DNA of 26,385 bases from Chrysochromulina tobinii (GCA_001275005.1 JWZX01003381.1:1-26385), one strand, 5' to 3'. Counted from the first letter of the stretch, positions 9,415 through 18,193 are shown. Translations and numbers: made by a program. The notes: generated by a model from the letters alone, not told the origin.

Positions 9415-10437
9415 TCATCTTGACAGTGGGAGCGTGCCTAGTAGGATGACGACGGGTATCGGCGCTGTATCCGAAACGGCGTCACCGCCGTTGCTCGTCA
9501 TCAGACGCCTTCCTATCTCTTCGCACTCGGCCTCATGAACGGTTCGAAGAACTTGCCATTGCCAACCAAGCGCTTCTGCGCTGGCCATCCAGCCATTGCG
9601 TAGAAACCTTGAGTGGGGCTGGTTTGGCTGCATATAGTCTGCACACGCCAGGAGCACCACAGCTGGCGCCGAGCTTGCCTCACCATCGTGAGCTCCATAT
9701 GCGAGTGCTGTCATGCTCGCCAGCAGCGCCAGGTGGTCAGCATCTCCGTAGGTAATGTCGCAGCCCAGGATAACGTCGAAACGTCTGCCGGGCGCGGCGG
9801 CAAGCACGGAGCTGGCCTCTTCGGCGTCACCCCAAGTAAGGGCAGAGACCGTTGGGATCCTTGTTGAGCACCTCTTTTCGGCCCAAGGGCTCGGCCGCGG
9901 CTCTTGGCTGAGTAGATTTATGTTCAAGCCCACGTTGAGGTGAAGAAGCGGAAGCTGTTCTGGCACGTCGGTGAGCGTCACGTCACATCCGAGCTTGAAG
10001 TTCAGGGCCAGCCCCACAGAGCCACACCCAGCACCCAGCTCACACACCCTCGTGCCATGTGAAAGGAGACTACAGGCCGGTGAGCAAAGGTGATCGATAA
10101 AGATTGCAGATGCAAACCACATTCGCCCTCCAGTCTTGTCGCAGCCGAGTCTTGGGCACCATTCAGTAGGGTTGGTGTAGACGGAGGCTCCGCAAGACTT
10201 GAAGAGTTGCAACTGGCCTTTGGCTGCCAGAGCGAGAAGCGGCAGGAGCAGCTCGGGAGCACAGCACCCTGACGCGACTGCTGCAGCCGCACTCAGATCA
10301 GCCTGTGACATACATTGCGATGAAAATATCCATCCTGAGCGTCCGCCGACAGACTCGAGGTGAAGCCCGGTTTGCTCGACATGGGCGCGCTCCATGTTCG
10401 ATGATCCATTTTGTTTTCCGCGTATCCGATCATCCAT
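9415..10437 (-). CDS. METTL21/methyltransferase-16 family protein methyltransferase
   Basis: A 340-residue SAM-dependent methyltransferase. A leader of about 100 residues precedes the fold. GGRMWFAS (about 103-110) is the family entry motif (G..MW.s). VCELGAGCGSVGLAL (131-145) is SAM-binding motif I. VTLTDVPEQLPLLHLNV holds the acidic post-I residue Asp157 and the LL..N pattern. LTWGD and FDVILGCDITYGD correspond to the W-G and D.ilg.D..Y motifs that family-16 enzymes use in the active site. Known relatives (METTL20-23 and relatives) methylate lysines on chaperones and elongation factors; the substrate here cannot be read. The ATG at 10437 gives the full frame; the ATG at 10395 (MERAHVEQ) is an alternative that loses only a poorly conserved leader. 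The gene lies about 250 bases downstream of the PAM gene on the same strand. Confidence 0.85.
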   Translation of the reverse strand: MDDRIRGKQNGSSNMERAHVEQTGLHLESVGGRSGWIFSSQCMSQADLSAAAAVASGCCAPELLLPLLALAAKGQLQLFKSCGASVYTNPTEWCPRLGCDKTGGRMWFASAIFIDHLCSPACSLLSHGTRVCELGAGCGSVGLALNFKLGCDVTLTDVPEQLPLLHLNVGLNINLLSQEPRPSPWAEKRCSTRIPTVSALTWGDAEEASSVLAAAPGRRFDVILGCDITYGDADHLALLASMTALAYGAHDGEASSAPAVVLLACADYMQPNQPHSRFLRNGWMASAEALGWQWQVLRTVHEAECEEIGRRLMTSNGGDAVSDTAPIPVVILLGTLPLSR

Positions 10438-10685
10438 CTTTCCGAATTTGGTCGCAAGACATTATTATAAAATGTTCTGGGGACTTCGCAAACACAAGAG
10501 ATTGTGACTCCAGCACGCCCGCATCCCCGGCCCCGTCTCACGATATTATTTGGATCTGCTACTGGTCTGTGCACTGTGTGCTTTGCTGTTTGCTTCGGAG
10601 GACAGAGGAGAGAGCGACAAGGCCGAGAGGCACTCAGTGCTCGTTGGGCGCACGCGTCATACAGACCACGCGTCGCATTGGGCGA

Positions 10686-12701
10686 CTACAAGATCTCCTC
10701 AGCGAGCCGCCGCCCGTAGCCGCCGCCACTCGACTCGAACTTACGCTCGCCGCTGCTGCTCACAAACTTTTTGATGCGCTTGCCGTCGAGCTCCGCGACG
10801 AACACGGCCACGCGCACGCCCCCGTCGGCGAGGGCGCTGCGGTTGGCCGTCGCGCCTGCATGCGCGACGCTGTGCTGGGCGCCCTGGGGCATCTTCGCGG
10901 CCTCGAGGGGCAGTACGAGCGCGTCGTGCGGCCATAGGAGAGGGCCGCCCACTTGCGCGATGTCACAGCCCGAGGGCGTTCGCAGCACGACGCCATCGCC
11001 CTCGGTCACCACAAAGAGGTCAAGAGTCGCATGGTACGCGATCGAGGACACGTGACGCGCGTAGACGGCGCGCTCGAGCCCGGTGGCGACACGCGAGAGC
11101 CACGTGGCCTTGTGCGTCCCATTCGTGTAAAAGACCTGCACACGAGAGTTCTCGCGGTCTGCAACGTACACGTCGCCGCGCTTGTCGATGACGATCGAGT
11201 GTGGCACGCGGAACTGCCCGTCCGCATTCCCAACGGTTCCGAACTCACGGAGGTACGTGCCGTCGTACCGGTAGACTGCCACGCGGCTGTTGCCGTACCC
11301 GTCCGCCACGAACACCTCCTCCGTCTGTGCGTTGACCGCCACATCCGTCGGCTTGTCGAACTGCGTGGCAGAGCGACCCCTCCCGGCGCCAAGTGTGAGC
11401 TCCACGACGTCGCGCGTCGGGTCGATGCGAAAGATGCGGTGCTGCGCGACGTCGGTCGCCCAGAGCTTACCGTGGTGGTCGATCGAGAGGCCGTGGGGCA
11501 CGGTGAACACATTGCGGCTTAGTTTCTTCGTGATCGCGCCCAGCAGGGAGAAGGCAAGGATCGCAGGCTGCTGGATAAGTGCAGAAGACACGAAGGTGTT
11601 GCCCGAGCGATGAAAAGCGTAGAGCGTGTTGGTGGCGTCATCGAAGGCGAGGCCCGTGATCTGACCGATGCTCGGGGCAGGCAGTCCGGTGCAGGCAGCA
11701 TCGAAGGCCGCGCTCACACTATTGTCGACCTCGAGCGCCTCTGTGCCGCAGGCCAGCCGCAGCCCATCTGTGGCCATTAAGTACTGGTTGCACATCTCGT
11801 GGGTTCGCTCATCGGCGCCGAGGTACGTGATGTGGTCCGTGATGGCGGTGGCGTCGTAGTTGCAATGGAGCAGCAGCGCGTCGCCCGTGCTGAGCGGGCG
11901 CGTCTCGGGCAACAGCCGGAAGATTTGAGGCTGCTGCGCCGAGATGAAGCCCAGCTGGGGCAATGGCTGCCCTTCGCGATCAAAGTGCTCCGAGTAGATG
12001 TCGCGCGCGAGGCGGTGCGCGTGGTTGCGCCACGCGACGGCGACGCCGCCGTGCGCCACGCGGCACGCGACGCACTCGTCCATCTTGACGAGCGGCGGTA
12101 CCCGCAGACGCCAGCTCGCCATCAGCTGCACGTCGAGCGGCTTCTTTGGCGCCGTCGGGCCAAAGTACAGATGCACGCCTGACGAGTCGTGCACGGGCGC
12201 CGGCGCGAGCTGCTGGTAGTGTATTTGCAGCGCGAACCACTCGTAGCTCGTGCCCGGTCCGATCGCAAAGCCAAGGTCGCCCGCGGCCTCCGCAAAGTCC
12301 AGGCCAATCGGCGTCGTCTGGCCCGTGCGCGCCCACGCGTAGACGATCTGGCCCTGGTCGCACATGGGCGAGTTGGCGCGCTGTAAGGTCCTGCTTGAAC
12401 GGCTCCCCTTCCCGGCGAACATGATCATGTGGTGCACGATCTCCATGTTCACCTCCGGCTGCAGCCGGCGCAATGAGCGAGCACCCGACGGCGGCACGTA
12501 GGGGCCGAAGCACGTCAGGTGGACGCCGCTCGGAATGGCATCACCGACGGCAGCCACCTTGAGCTCCATGGATCCCAGGGAACGTCCATGGACCATGGAC
12601 CCATTGAGCGAGTCAGCCGCGACCTGAGAGAGAGACCCGTTGAGAGAGGTCGCGGCTGAGGCCGCCAGAGCCGAGGCTGTGACTTTCGCTACAAGGGTCA
12701 T
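10686..12701 (-). CDS. PAM: Bifunctional peptidylglycine alpha-amidating monooxygenase (PHM + PAL)
   Basis: A 671-residue enzyme that converts C-terminal glycine of peptides to an amide: copper-dependent hydroxylation (PHM), then zinc-dependent lyase cleavage (PAL). PHM spans about 45-320. Copper ligands appear intact: His90-His91 (VHHMIMF) and His161 (ALQIHY) for CuH; His227-x-His229 (NHAHR) and Met303 (EMCNQY) for CuM. PAL spans about 340-665 as a six-bladed NHL-type propeller; the zinc histidines His403 (VPHGLSID), His501 (VPHSIVID) and His592 (WPHDAL), together with Arg365, Tyr469 and Arg516, all match catalytic positions of the animal enzyme. The start is set at the ATG at 12701; the frame continues 65 codons upstream, but that part is translated intergenic repeat. 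There is no C-terminal membrane helix. The N-terminus (VTASALAASAATSL) is only weakly signal-like, so a secretory signal may lie on an unseen exon. Confidence 0.92.
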   Translation of the reverse strand: MTLVAKVTASALAASAATSLNGSLSQVAADSLNGSMVHGRSLGSMELKVAAVGDAIPSGVHLTCFGPYVPPSGARSLRRLQPEVNMEIVHHMIMFAGKGSRSSRTLQRANSPMCDQGQIVYAWARTGQTTPIGLDFAEAAGDLGFAIGPGTSYEWFALQIHYQQLAPAPVHDSSGVHLYFGPTAPKKPLDVQLMASWRLRVPPLVKMDECVACRVAHGGVAVAWRNHAHRLARDIYSEHFDREGQPLPQLGFISAQQPQIFRLLPETRPLSTGDALLLHCNYDATAITDHITYLGADERTHEMCNQYLMATDGLRLACGTEALEVDNSVSAAFDAACTGLPAPSIGQITGLAFDDATNTLYAFHRSGNTFVSSALIQQPAILAFSLLGAITKKLSRNVFTVPHGLSIDHHGKLWATDVAQHRIFRIDPTRDVVELTLGAGRGRSATQFDKPTDVAVNAQTEEVFVADGYGNSRVAVYRYDGTYLREFGTVGNADGQFRVPHSIVIDKRGDVYVADRENSRVQVFYTNGTHKATWLSRVATGLERAVYARHVSSIAYHATLDLFVVTEGDGVVLRTPSGCDIAQVGGPLLWPHDALVLPLEAAKMPQGAQHSVAHAGATANRSALADGGVRVAVFVAELDGKRIKKFVSSSGERKFESSGGGYGRRLAEEIL

Positions 12702-12742
12702 GGTTGTTTGGTGCTGCAGCGACCTCGGAAAAGTCCCGGGGG

Positions 12743-12988
12743 GCTCGGTACCGGTAAAAAGACACCGGGGGGCGCCGGGACACACACGGGACACACGGGA
12801 CACGCGGACGCACATAGCTCGGTACCGGTAAAAAGACACGGGGGGAGCCGGGACACCCTCGGGACGCGCGGACGCACAAAGGCACTCGGACCACACAGAC
12901 GAACCTCACAACCATCCAAACCCACCAACAACACACACCCCGCAGACGTCACCGGTAAAAAGACACCGGGGGGAGCTCGGTACCGGTA
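12743..12988. repeat. Three copies of the ACCGGTAAAAAGACAC repeat family
   Basis: Copy A starts at 12743 and copy B at 12817, so they are a tandem pair with a 74-base period. Each runs GCTCGGTACCGGTAAAAAG, then a G-run with (G)CCGGGACA, then CACGGGA-type repeats ending GCGGACGCACA. Copy C (12949-12988) holds only the core and ends in a second GAGCTCGGTACCGGTA. A fourth copy lies upstream of the gene at 18596. The core could be a regulatory element, or part of a short non-autonomous mobile element; no target-site duplications or terminal inverted repeats were established. Confidence 0.85.
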
Positions 12989-13035
12989 TGAATACAGAAG
13001 CATCTTTCGCAATAGTAGGACTGGGAACCCGGGGT

Positions 13036-13062
13036 CCTAGGGTAGGAATTTCCTATACTAGG
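13036..13062. repeat. Imperfect palindrome centred on AGGAATTTCCT
   Basis: The arms CCTAGGGTAGGAA and TTCCTATACTAGG pair with two mismatches around a one-base centre. It sits about 115 bases upstream of the plastid protein ATG and could be a protein-binding site. The function is not known. Confidence 0.6.
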
Positions 13063-13177
13063 GGTCCGTCTGGGGACACCCTCGTCGCCACGCAGTCCTC
13101 CGTGCCTGCAGCGAGCGTTTCCTCCTCACCCAACTCATACGCAACTGCTGCCCCCTACCGCAGCTCTCTTTTCAATC

Positions 13178-13565
13178 ATGATGTACCGCATCGTTGCCCT
13201 CGCTGCCATGCTCTTCGTCGGGTGCGCGCGGCGCGCGCTCGCTCCGAGCCGATGCGCGCACTCGCTCCTGCCTGTTGTTCGACGGTGTCCAACTCACGTT
13301 AGCCTATTCTCGTTTCATGCGCAGGTCGTCGGACGCGTTCGTCGCGCCCACGTCCGCTCTCGCGTCGTCTGTCGCTCGCACTGATGCCATCACCATGATG
13401 GCTGCGGCGAAGAAGAAGGCGCCTGTGAAGAAGGCGGCGCCCAAGAAGGTCGTTGCTAAGAAGCCCGCGAAGAAGGTGGCCCCGAAGAAGTCCTCGAAGT
13501 CCTCGGGCAGCCCCAGCCTCCTGGTGAAGAAGGCGGGCTACGACTGCTTCCTCAACCGGAAGTAA
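13178..13565 (+). CDS. Small plastid-targeted Lys/Ala/Pro-rich protein, two exons
   Basis: Best model joins 13178-13221 to 13325-13565 (94 residues). Exon 1 encodes MMYRIVALAAMLFVG, a signal peptide core. Removing a 103-base GT-AG intron in phase 2 continues it directly into SSDAFVAPTSALASSVART, which contains the ASAFAP-like cleavage motif (A then F) of red-lineage complex plastids and a transit peptide. The mature part is about 55-60 residues: a basic run built of KKAPVKKAAPKK-like units, then a short C-terminal end, LLVKKAGYDCFLNRK. The basic tract resembles histone H1 or AlgP-like DNA-compacting tails, so a plastid nucleoid protein is a reasonable guess, but the conserved-looking C-terminus could equally mark a small thylakoid or ribosome-associated subunit. 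An unspliced frame from 13194 has a leader with no presequence, which favours the spliced model. The paired start codons ATGATG leave the exact first residue open. Confidence 0.8.
13222..13324 (+). other. Spliceosomal intron (GTGCGC ... GCGCAG), 103 bases
   Basis: Predicted from frame logic: the signal-peptide frame of exon 1 and the transit-peptide frame of exon 2 differ and are reconciled exactly by this phase-2 intron. The donor GG|GTGCGC and acceptor GCGCAG|G are near-symmetrical and fit GC-rich algal introns. It is the only intron I can place confidently in the window. Confidence 0.75.
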
Positions 13566-15118
13566 ACGAGCCTTGTTGAGCTGCGCTGCTTGGGCCCGGC
13601 ACGGCCAGATTACATCCATGTTCATCGCATGCCGCCCTCATGACATCATACCGAACTAGCGGCATGAGCACGGCACTCGGCGAGCCGAGCACACCCATCA
13701 TGAAACGTAACCATATAATTCCCCTTGTGTTGTCAATTTATGTGTGCGTTCGTGTAAGCTGTAACGCGTGAAAAGTGGTTTACACGATCTGTCTCGCGCT
13801 GTGCATGACAGCATCGCATCAGAGCGGGTGAGCCAGGTACATACCACGGCGATTACCGCTGTGAATGAAACGGCGCCGCCGCCGCGTGCCGGCCGACGAC
13901 TCCCTCCTCTGACCTCTCCCGCGCGGCCCCCGCGCCAGATGCGCCCGCATGCCGCCGCGGCGCCCTAGGGCCGCGCCCCGGGGCGTATACTGTTGCGCAC
14001 ACGCGTGTGCGAATCATGCCATTTTAGGGTTTGAGGGGTCCCGTGACTTCGCATGTGGGGGTGTGATTTCACAGGGGACTGTGATTTCACGCCCGAGGGC
14101 GTGATTTCACAGGGGGGTGTGATTCACGCCCGAGGGTGTGTTTCCATGGCTTCTCAAAATCATCGCCCGGTCCCTCCTGCTCCTTGTGTGATTTCACACG
14201 CGCTTCTGTGAATTAACTGTGAAATCACCCCCCAACGCTGAAAACGCACCCTACTGACGAATTTCATGATGCGCGATCATGGTAACCGTACGGGCCGGTC
14301 GCAACAGGTCGGAATACGGACGAACCGACAAACCGAGCGCGCGTGCTGGGGCCCGTCTTAACGACGTACGGGCGAGACCCCAGTCCCAGTACCCAGACCG
14401 AGAGGCAGCGCGCCTGAAGATCGGATAAAAGCATGAAGAATCTTATATAATCTATATTCTACGGAGATTTACGACCGGTAGACCTAGTGACGAAACACCC
14501 TGGTTGCCTAATAAAGAGATGACGAAACCCTGCGAGGTCAGTGACGAAACTTCGACGAACCTCTATATCGAAAATAACCGAGACGCCTCCCCGCTGCCCC
14601 CTAGTAGTTAGAAACAGGATAACACGCCCCGCTCGGGTCCGGTCTATGAGGCCGCGCGCCCGGACCGAGCATCCCTGCCCCCCGCCCTAACTGTTGTACG
14701 CCACAACTGTGGCGACACGACCCGTGAACAGCTGAACACGTACACCGACCCCATGACGTGCAGAGCCACAGAAGAGTGGGGGGTTGAAGGCTGGGGGGCA
14801 ACGCCGAACGCGCGAGACCAATCTCAACCCGAACACTCTTGTTGGTCGCGTGTGTGAGAGCTGGCTGAGTCTCGGTCTCGGTTCTGTGGCGTCTGGCTCG
14901 CCGACCGGAAACACCCAAATCAGCACTACGACTGCTCATGCTGCGATCATGCCCTATCATGCCGTGCGAGATCAACTTGCGATAGGCATGGCCGGCAGCT
15001 GGCCAACACCGCCACGCTAGCCACCAGCGCCGCCCCATGCCAGATACCATCGATATCATCGATACCATGATCGTCGTCGCAGCTGCCTGAGCTTACATTC
15101 GGCGCGCACAATCCGCGA
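13566..15118. other. Convergent intergenic region with palindrome cluster
   Basis: About 1.55 kb between the 3' ends of the plastid protein and the A9-like gene. It holds the GTGATTTCAC cluster (separate entry), an AT-richer patch at about 14420-14475, three GACGAAAC copies between about 14488 and 14550, and a short ATCGATA direct repeat at about 15044-15067. Frames of 66-155 codons are present but have no recognisable composition or presequence. No RNA gene was recognised. Confidence 0.6.
14063..14228. repeat. Cluster of GTGATTTCAC sites, partly as a 38-base tandem repeat
   Basis: GTGATTTCAC occurs at 14063-14072, 14081-14090, 14101-14110 and 14188-14197. A one-base-shorter form, GTGATTCAC, lies at 14119-14127, and the inverted form GTGAAATCAC at 14219-14228. 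The first four sites form a 38-base tandem duplication (14063-14100 and 14101-14138) with AGGGG and GCCCGAGGG spacers. Each site is a GTGA...TCAC dyad, typical of a dimeric DNA-binding protein. Site starts are 18-20 bases apart, close to two helical turns. Confidence 0.85.
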
Positions 15119-18100
15119 TCAGCTCACACTTAACAGCCGCATGCTCGCGGTTCCTTTGCCCAAAGGAGAGGCCACACCCCCCGAAGAGCTCGACGAAGAG
15201 CCGCCTCCCGAGCCGCAATACTCGGCCACGAAGTAGCGCAGCGAGAGCGCTAGTAGGTCGCGATCCGTGACGCTCTGGCAGGTGAGGCGCAACACCTCCA
15301 TCGCCCCCGTCGCGCCGTCCGGCTCGTCATCTTGCGTCTGCGGGACACGCAGCTGGATCTTATGGGAGCCCCAACCCTCAAGGGTCACGGACACAGTCTC
15401 GGCGTATTCCCAGCTGCCGCGCTTGTTCATAAAGCCTGCCTTGAGGCTGAGTTGCGAGCGTGTGAGGATGAGGGTGCACTCCTCTCGGCCCTCGCCGTCG
15501 GCGTCGTCGACGAGGACGACAAACTCGGCCACGCCGCGTACGCAGATCCGATGGAGCTTGGCCTCTATGTGATCGGGCAGTCGCACTTCGTCAGGGGCTC
15601 GCACGGTCGTCGTGGTCGTGCCGTACACGTGGTCGCCGTCGTCGTTCTCGTCGTCATTGCCGCCGCCGCGGTCGCCGCCGAAGACCGAGCCCTCCCCGTC
15701 AGAGGACGCATCCGAATCCATCTCATCTTGCCGGCTTCGGCGGGAGGTCTCCCTGGCCGACAAGCCACCAGCGCCGCCCCTTGCAGGCGGCTGTCGGCCG
15801 ACCTCAGGTACCTTCCTAATTTGGTACGGCACCGCGACGACGACCAGTCCACATCCAAAGTCATCTGCGGTGGGCGAGTAATTCGGCCCTTGGGCATATG
15901 GGATGAGAGAGCGGCCGCCGGTGCGGGCGATGCGGAACCACGTGTACTCGACGCCGTCGGCATACATGGTCCTGGCAGTCGTGGCCATCAGAATGTCTTC
16001 GAGGGTGGGAGCGCGAGTGAGCGGCCGCCGGATGCCCTCGCCTTTCATTTGAAGGAGGCTCCCGCCGCGGCCGGCGCTTCCGTGGCTCTGCCGTGGCGAG
16101 TCCGAGACCGAGACGGTCGCATTAGACTTCATCGAGACCTCCAAGGTGATCACGTCCAGCAACAGCGGCGGCGGTGAGCATCCTGTGGGCGGCCACTCGC
16201 GCAGGTAGCCGCGTAGCGTCAAGATGAGCACGTCGCGCGAGCGCGTGTTCGGGCACTTGATGAGGTATGAGCGGCGCTCGCTCATGACGAGCTCCATCAC
16301 CTCGCCGTTGGCGTCCTCCCCCGCCCCGCCAGCCGTCGGCTGCCCGCCTGCGCCAGCCGCCGACGGCCTCGACGGCGCCGCGCCACCCGAGGTCTTGAGG
16401 TCACCCGAGATCGCCCGAGATCGCCCGAGATCGCCCGAGGTCTTGAGGTCACCCGAGGCGAGCACCTTCTGCAGCTCGGCGCCCTTGAGGGCCAACGCGG
16501 CCGCAGCAGTGTGAACCGAGAGCGGCTTGGAGACGGCGCGGGTGAGCCCCACGGAGTTCTTGTAAGCGAGCTGCAGCGTGCGCGTCGAGCCATCAAGCCG
16601 CACGGTCACCTTGGGCAAGTTCTTCTTGGGCTCGGAACTGCTCGAGTGCCCTCCGCGGTGCATGGGCGGCTCGCCCCGCTTCCTCTGGTGCACGGAGAGC
16701 AGCACGGCTTCAAAGGTTGCCTTGCCCGCGGACACGTGCGACTCGACGGTATCGCGAAGGCTCGGATGCACTTGCACATAACCCCCGCTCACTGCCCGCC
16801 CAGCCTCTATCCCAGCGCCCGCGTCCGCGCCGCCGCTGGCAGAAGACGCGCCAGCTCCTCCGCGGCCGCCGGCGCCCTTCTTCGCGCCCACGTCCTGCTC
16901 TTCGGCGCTCACCGAAAGGAAGCAGCCGACATCCTCGACTGTGCACGTATAGCTCAGGGCGCTCTCGGGGGTGCTCGACGCGCCGCCCGCGGGGGCGCTC
17001 GACGGGCGCCGCACAGAGCCCACGGAGCGCTGCATAAGGTCCTTTGCCTGGACGCGGCTGCGCTTGATGACCTCTCCGCGATCTGCGGCGCTGCGATGGC
17101 GGCGCCACACGACCCATTGCACCGCCTCCGCGCGCTTTGTTGCAAGGCAGTCGCCCACGCGGAAGCAGTCCGTGTTGATCGTCGCACGCAGCGACGCTCC
17201 CGTGAGCAAATCGCCCTGCAAGGCGATGGATGGCAGCGGGAGCAGCGCGGGCACTAGCGCGACGTTGACATGCTTCTCACCGACGACTGCCTGGAGGAGG
17301 GCGGCGAAGATTCCCTTGCTGCCCTCGCCGCCGCGAGACGGCGCATATCTCGAGATGGGGCGGAGGGACGTGGGTTGCACGCCAAGCGACACTCGCTCTT
17401 CGACCTCGGACACGTGATAGACCTCCCCCGTGTCCAGGTTGCGAACTGTGTCCATGCGTGCCGCCGAGTCGCTGCCGCCCTTGCCACCGGCGCCGCCCTC
17501 GGCGCTGGCGCCGCTGCCAGCCACGTTGGCGATGGCCATCGCGATCTCGGCGTGATCGAAGCGGAGCGTCATCGACGTCACTTGGTAGGTACCAATCTCG
17601 CCGACTCCACCCAAGAAGTCGTCCGGATCGCCGCGCTCGTCAGGATCGTCTTCACACACCCCAAGCTCAATAGCGTAGTCGCCCGCGGAGTGCACATCAA
17701 CCAGCCCACCTTTCTTGAGCACCTTTGTGAAGTTCGCCGCGGTCTTCTGGATGTGTACCCTCCTCTCCTTGGTCATGAACCGGCGGGAGACGCCATTCGC
17801 AGACAGCACGGACCCTTTGATAAGCAGCTGCAAGTCGTCGCCGCCCTGGACGACGAGGCCTGAGTCGGCGAGCGCCCAGTGCAGCAGCACGTGATCCTTC
17901 TCGTTAGTTACTCTTGACTTGGGAGCATACTTGGTCACCAACTTTGCAGCCTTCCGGCACAGCTCGTGTGGTGTGCATACGGGCGCGGGGAGCGAAATGG
18001 GCAGTTCGATCCCATTGATTGACCACGTCGCCGACCAAACAAGGTTTGAGGAGTCCAAATGCGCCGGCAGCTTCATCGGGGCGGGCTTGGCCGCTGCCTT

Positions 18101-18193
18101 GCTGCTGCTCGCAGCGGGTTCTTCTGGCTTCGAGCGATCAACCTTTGGCGGTTTCTCTTTTGGCGGGCGCGCATCGCTGTCGCCCTTTGGCAT
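15119..18193 (-). CDS. Large protein with AIR9/A9-like Ig-type segments
   Basis: A 1024-residue protein, not firmly identified. Residues 1-40 are a Lys/Pro/Ala-rich disordered leader. An N-terminal globular region (about 45-215) has no family I recognise. Two segments match the A9 pattern of the plant and protist microtubule-associated protein AIR9 (query WFR ... Y.pt.dDvG..l): about 320-435 (QWVVWRR, then LSYTCTVEDVGCFLSV) and about 725-800 (EYTWFRIARTGG, then NYSPTADDFGCGLVVV). Each is followed by a beta-rich module ending in an RD..L.LR helix (RSRDVLILTLRGYL at about 652; DRDLLALSLRYFV at about 980), similar to the AIR9 C-terminus. The protein therefore looks like a duplicated A9 plus C-terminal unit. 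No leucine-rich repeats are present, unlike AIR9. An in-frame minisatellite lies at about residues 580-600 and Gly/Ser runs elsewhere. A cytoskeletal role is inferred only. Confidence 0.8.
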   Translation of the reverse strand: MPKGDSDARPPKEKPPKVDRSKPEEPAASSSKAAAKPAPMKLPAHLDSSNLVWSATWSINGIELPISLPAPVCTPHELCRKAAKLVTKYAPKSRVTNEKDHVLLHWALADSGLVVQGGDDLQLLIKGSVLSANGVSRRFMTKERRVHIQKTAANFTKVLKKGGLVDVHSAGDYAIELGVCEDDPDERGDPDDFLGGVGEIGTYQVTSMTLRFDHAEIAMAIANVAGSGASAEGGAGGKGGSDSAARMDTVRNLDTGEVYHVSEVEERVSLGVQPTSLRPISRYAPSRGGEGSKGIFAALLQAVVGEKHVNVALVPALLPLPSIALQGDLLTGASLRATINTDCFRVGDCLATKRAEAVQWVVWRRHRSAADRGEVIKRSRVQAKDLMQRSVGSVRRPSSAPAGGASSTPESALSYTCTVEDVGCFLSVSAEEQDVGAKKGAGGRGGAGASSASGGADAGAGIEAGRAVSGGYVQVHPSLRDTVESHVSAGKATFEAVLLSVHQRKRGEPPMHRGGHSSSSEPKKNLPKVTVRLDGSTRTLQLAYKNSVGLTRAVSKPLSVHTAAAALALKGAELQKVLASGDLKTSGDLGRSRAISGDLKTSGGAAPSRPSAAGAGGQPTAGGAGEDANGEVMELVMSERRSYLIKCPNTRSRDVLILTLRGYLREWPPTGCSPPPLLLDVITLEVSMKSNATVSVSDSPRQSHGSAGRGGSLLQMKGEGIRRPLTRAPTLEDILMATTARTMYADGVEYTWFRIARTGGRSLIPYAQGPNYSPTADDFGCGLVVVAVPYQIRKVPEVGRQPPARGGAGGLSARETSRRSRQDEMDSDASSDGEGSVFGGDRGGGNDDENDDGDHVYGTTTTTVRAPDEVRLPDHIEAKLHRICVRGVAEFVVLVDDADGEGREECTLILTRSQLSLKAGFMNKRGSWEYAETVSVTLEGWGSHKIQLRVPQTQDDEPDGATGAMEVLRLTCQSVTDRDLLALSLRYFVAEYCGSGGGSSSSSSGGVASPLGKGTASMRLLSVS
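16388..16459. repeat. In-frame minisatellite (SGDLKTSG / GDLGRSRA units)
   Basis: Within the A9-like gene, imperfect copies of TCGCCCGAGA and of a GAGGTCTTGAGGTCACCCGA block alternate. They encode SGDLKTSGDLGRSRAISGDLK-type sequence in the linker ahead of the second module. Slippage here would change length in multiples that may or may not keep frame. Confidence 0.8.

Larger units (their letters stand above)
12702..13177. promoter_or_regulatory. Divergent promoter region, PAM / plastid lysine-rich protein
   Basis: 476 bases between two divergent 5' ends. Most of it is three copies of a dispersed repeat (separate entry) plus a CA-rich spacer at about 12890-12945 and an imperfect palindrome at 13036-13062. 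The 40 bases before the plus-strand ATG are pyrimidine-rich (CAGCTCTCTTTTCAATC). No canonical TATA box was identified. Confidence 0.6.

Noticed and set aside
12702-12896. 65-codon N-terminal extension of the PAM frame
   Set aside because: It is the reverse complement of the dispersed repeat, low in complexity (VSRVSRVCPGAP type), and lacks family similarity; the ATG at 12701 is the more credible start.
13194-13565. Unspliced 123-codon version of the plastid protein
   Set aside because: Its first 40 residues are Arg/Ser-rich with no signal peptide, whereas the 103-base intron model gives a signal peptide and ASAFAP site in exact frame.
14022-14039. Telomere-like TTTTAGGGTTTGAGGGG
   Set aside because: A single degenerate copy, not a tandem array; there is no sign of a chromosome end.
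14601-15068. 155-codon minus-strand frame in the convergent gap
   Set aside because: No recognisable domain; Cys, Trp and Arg content suggests random GC-rich sequence.
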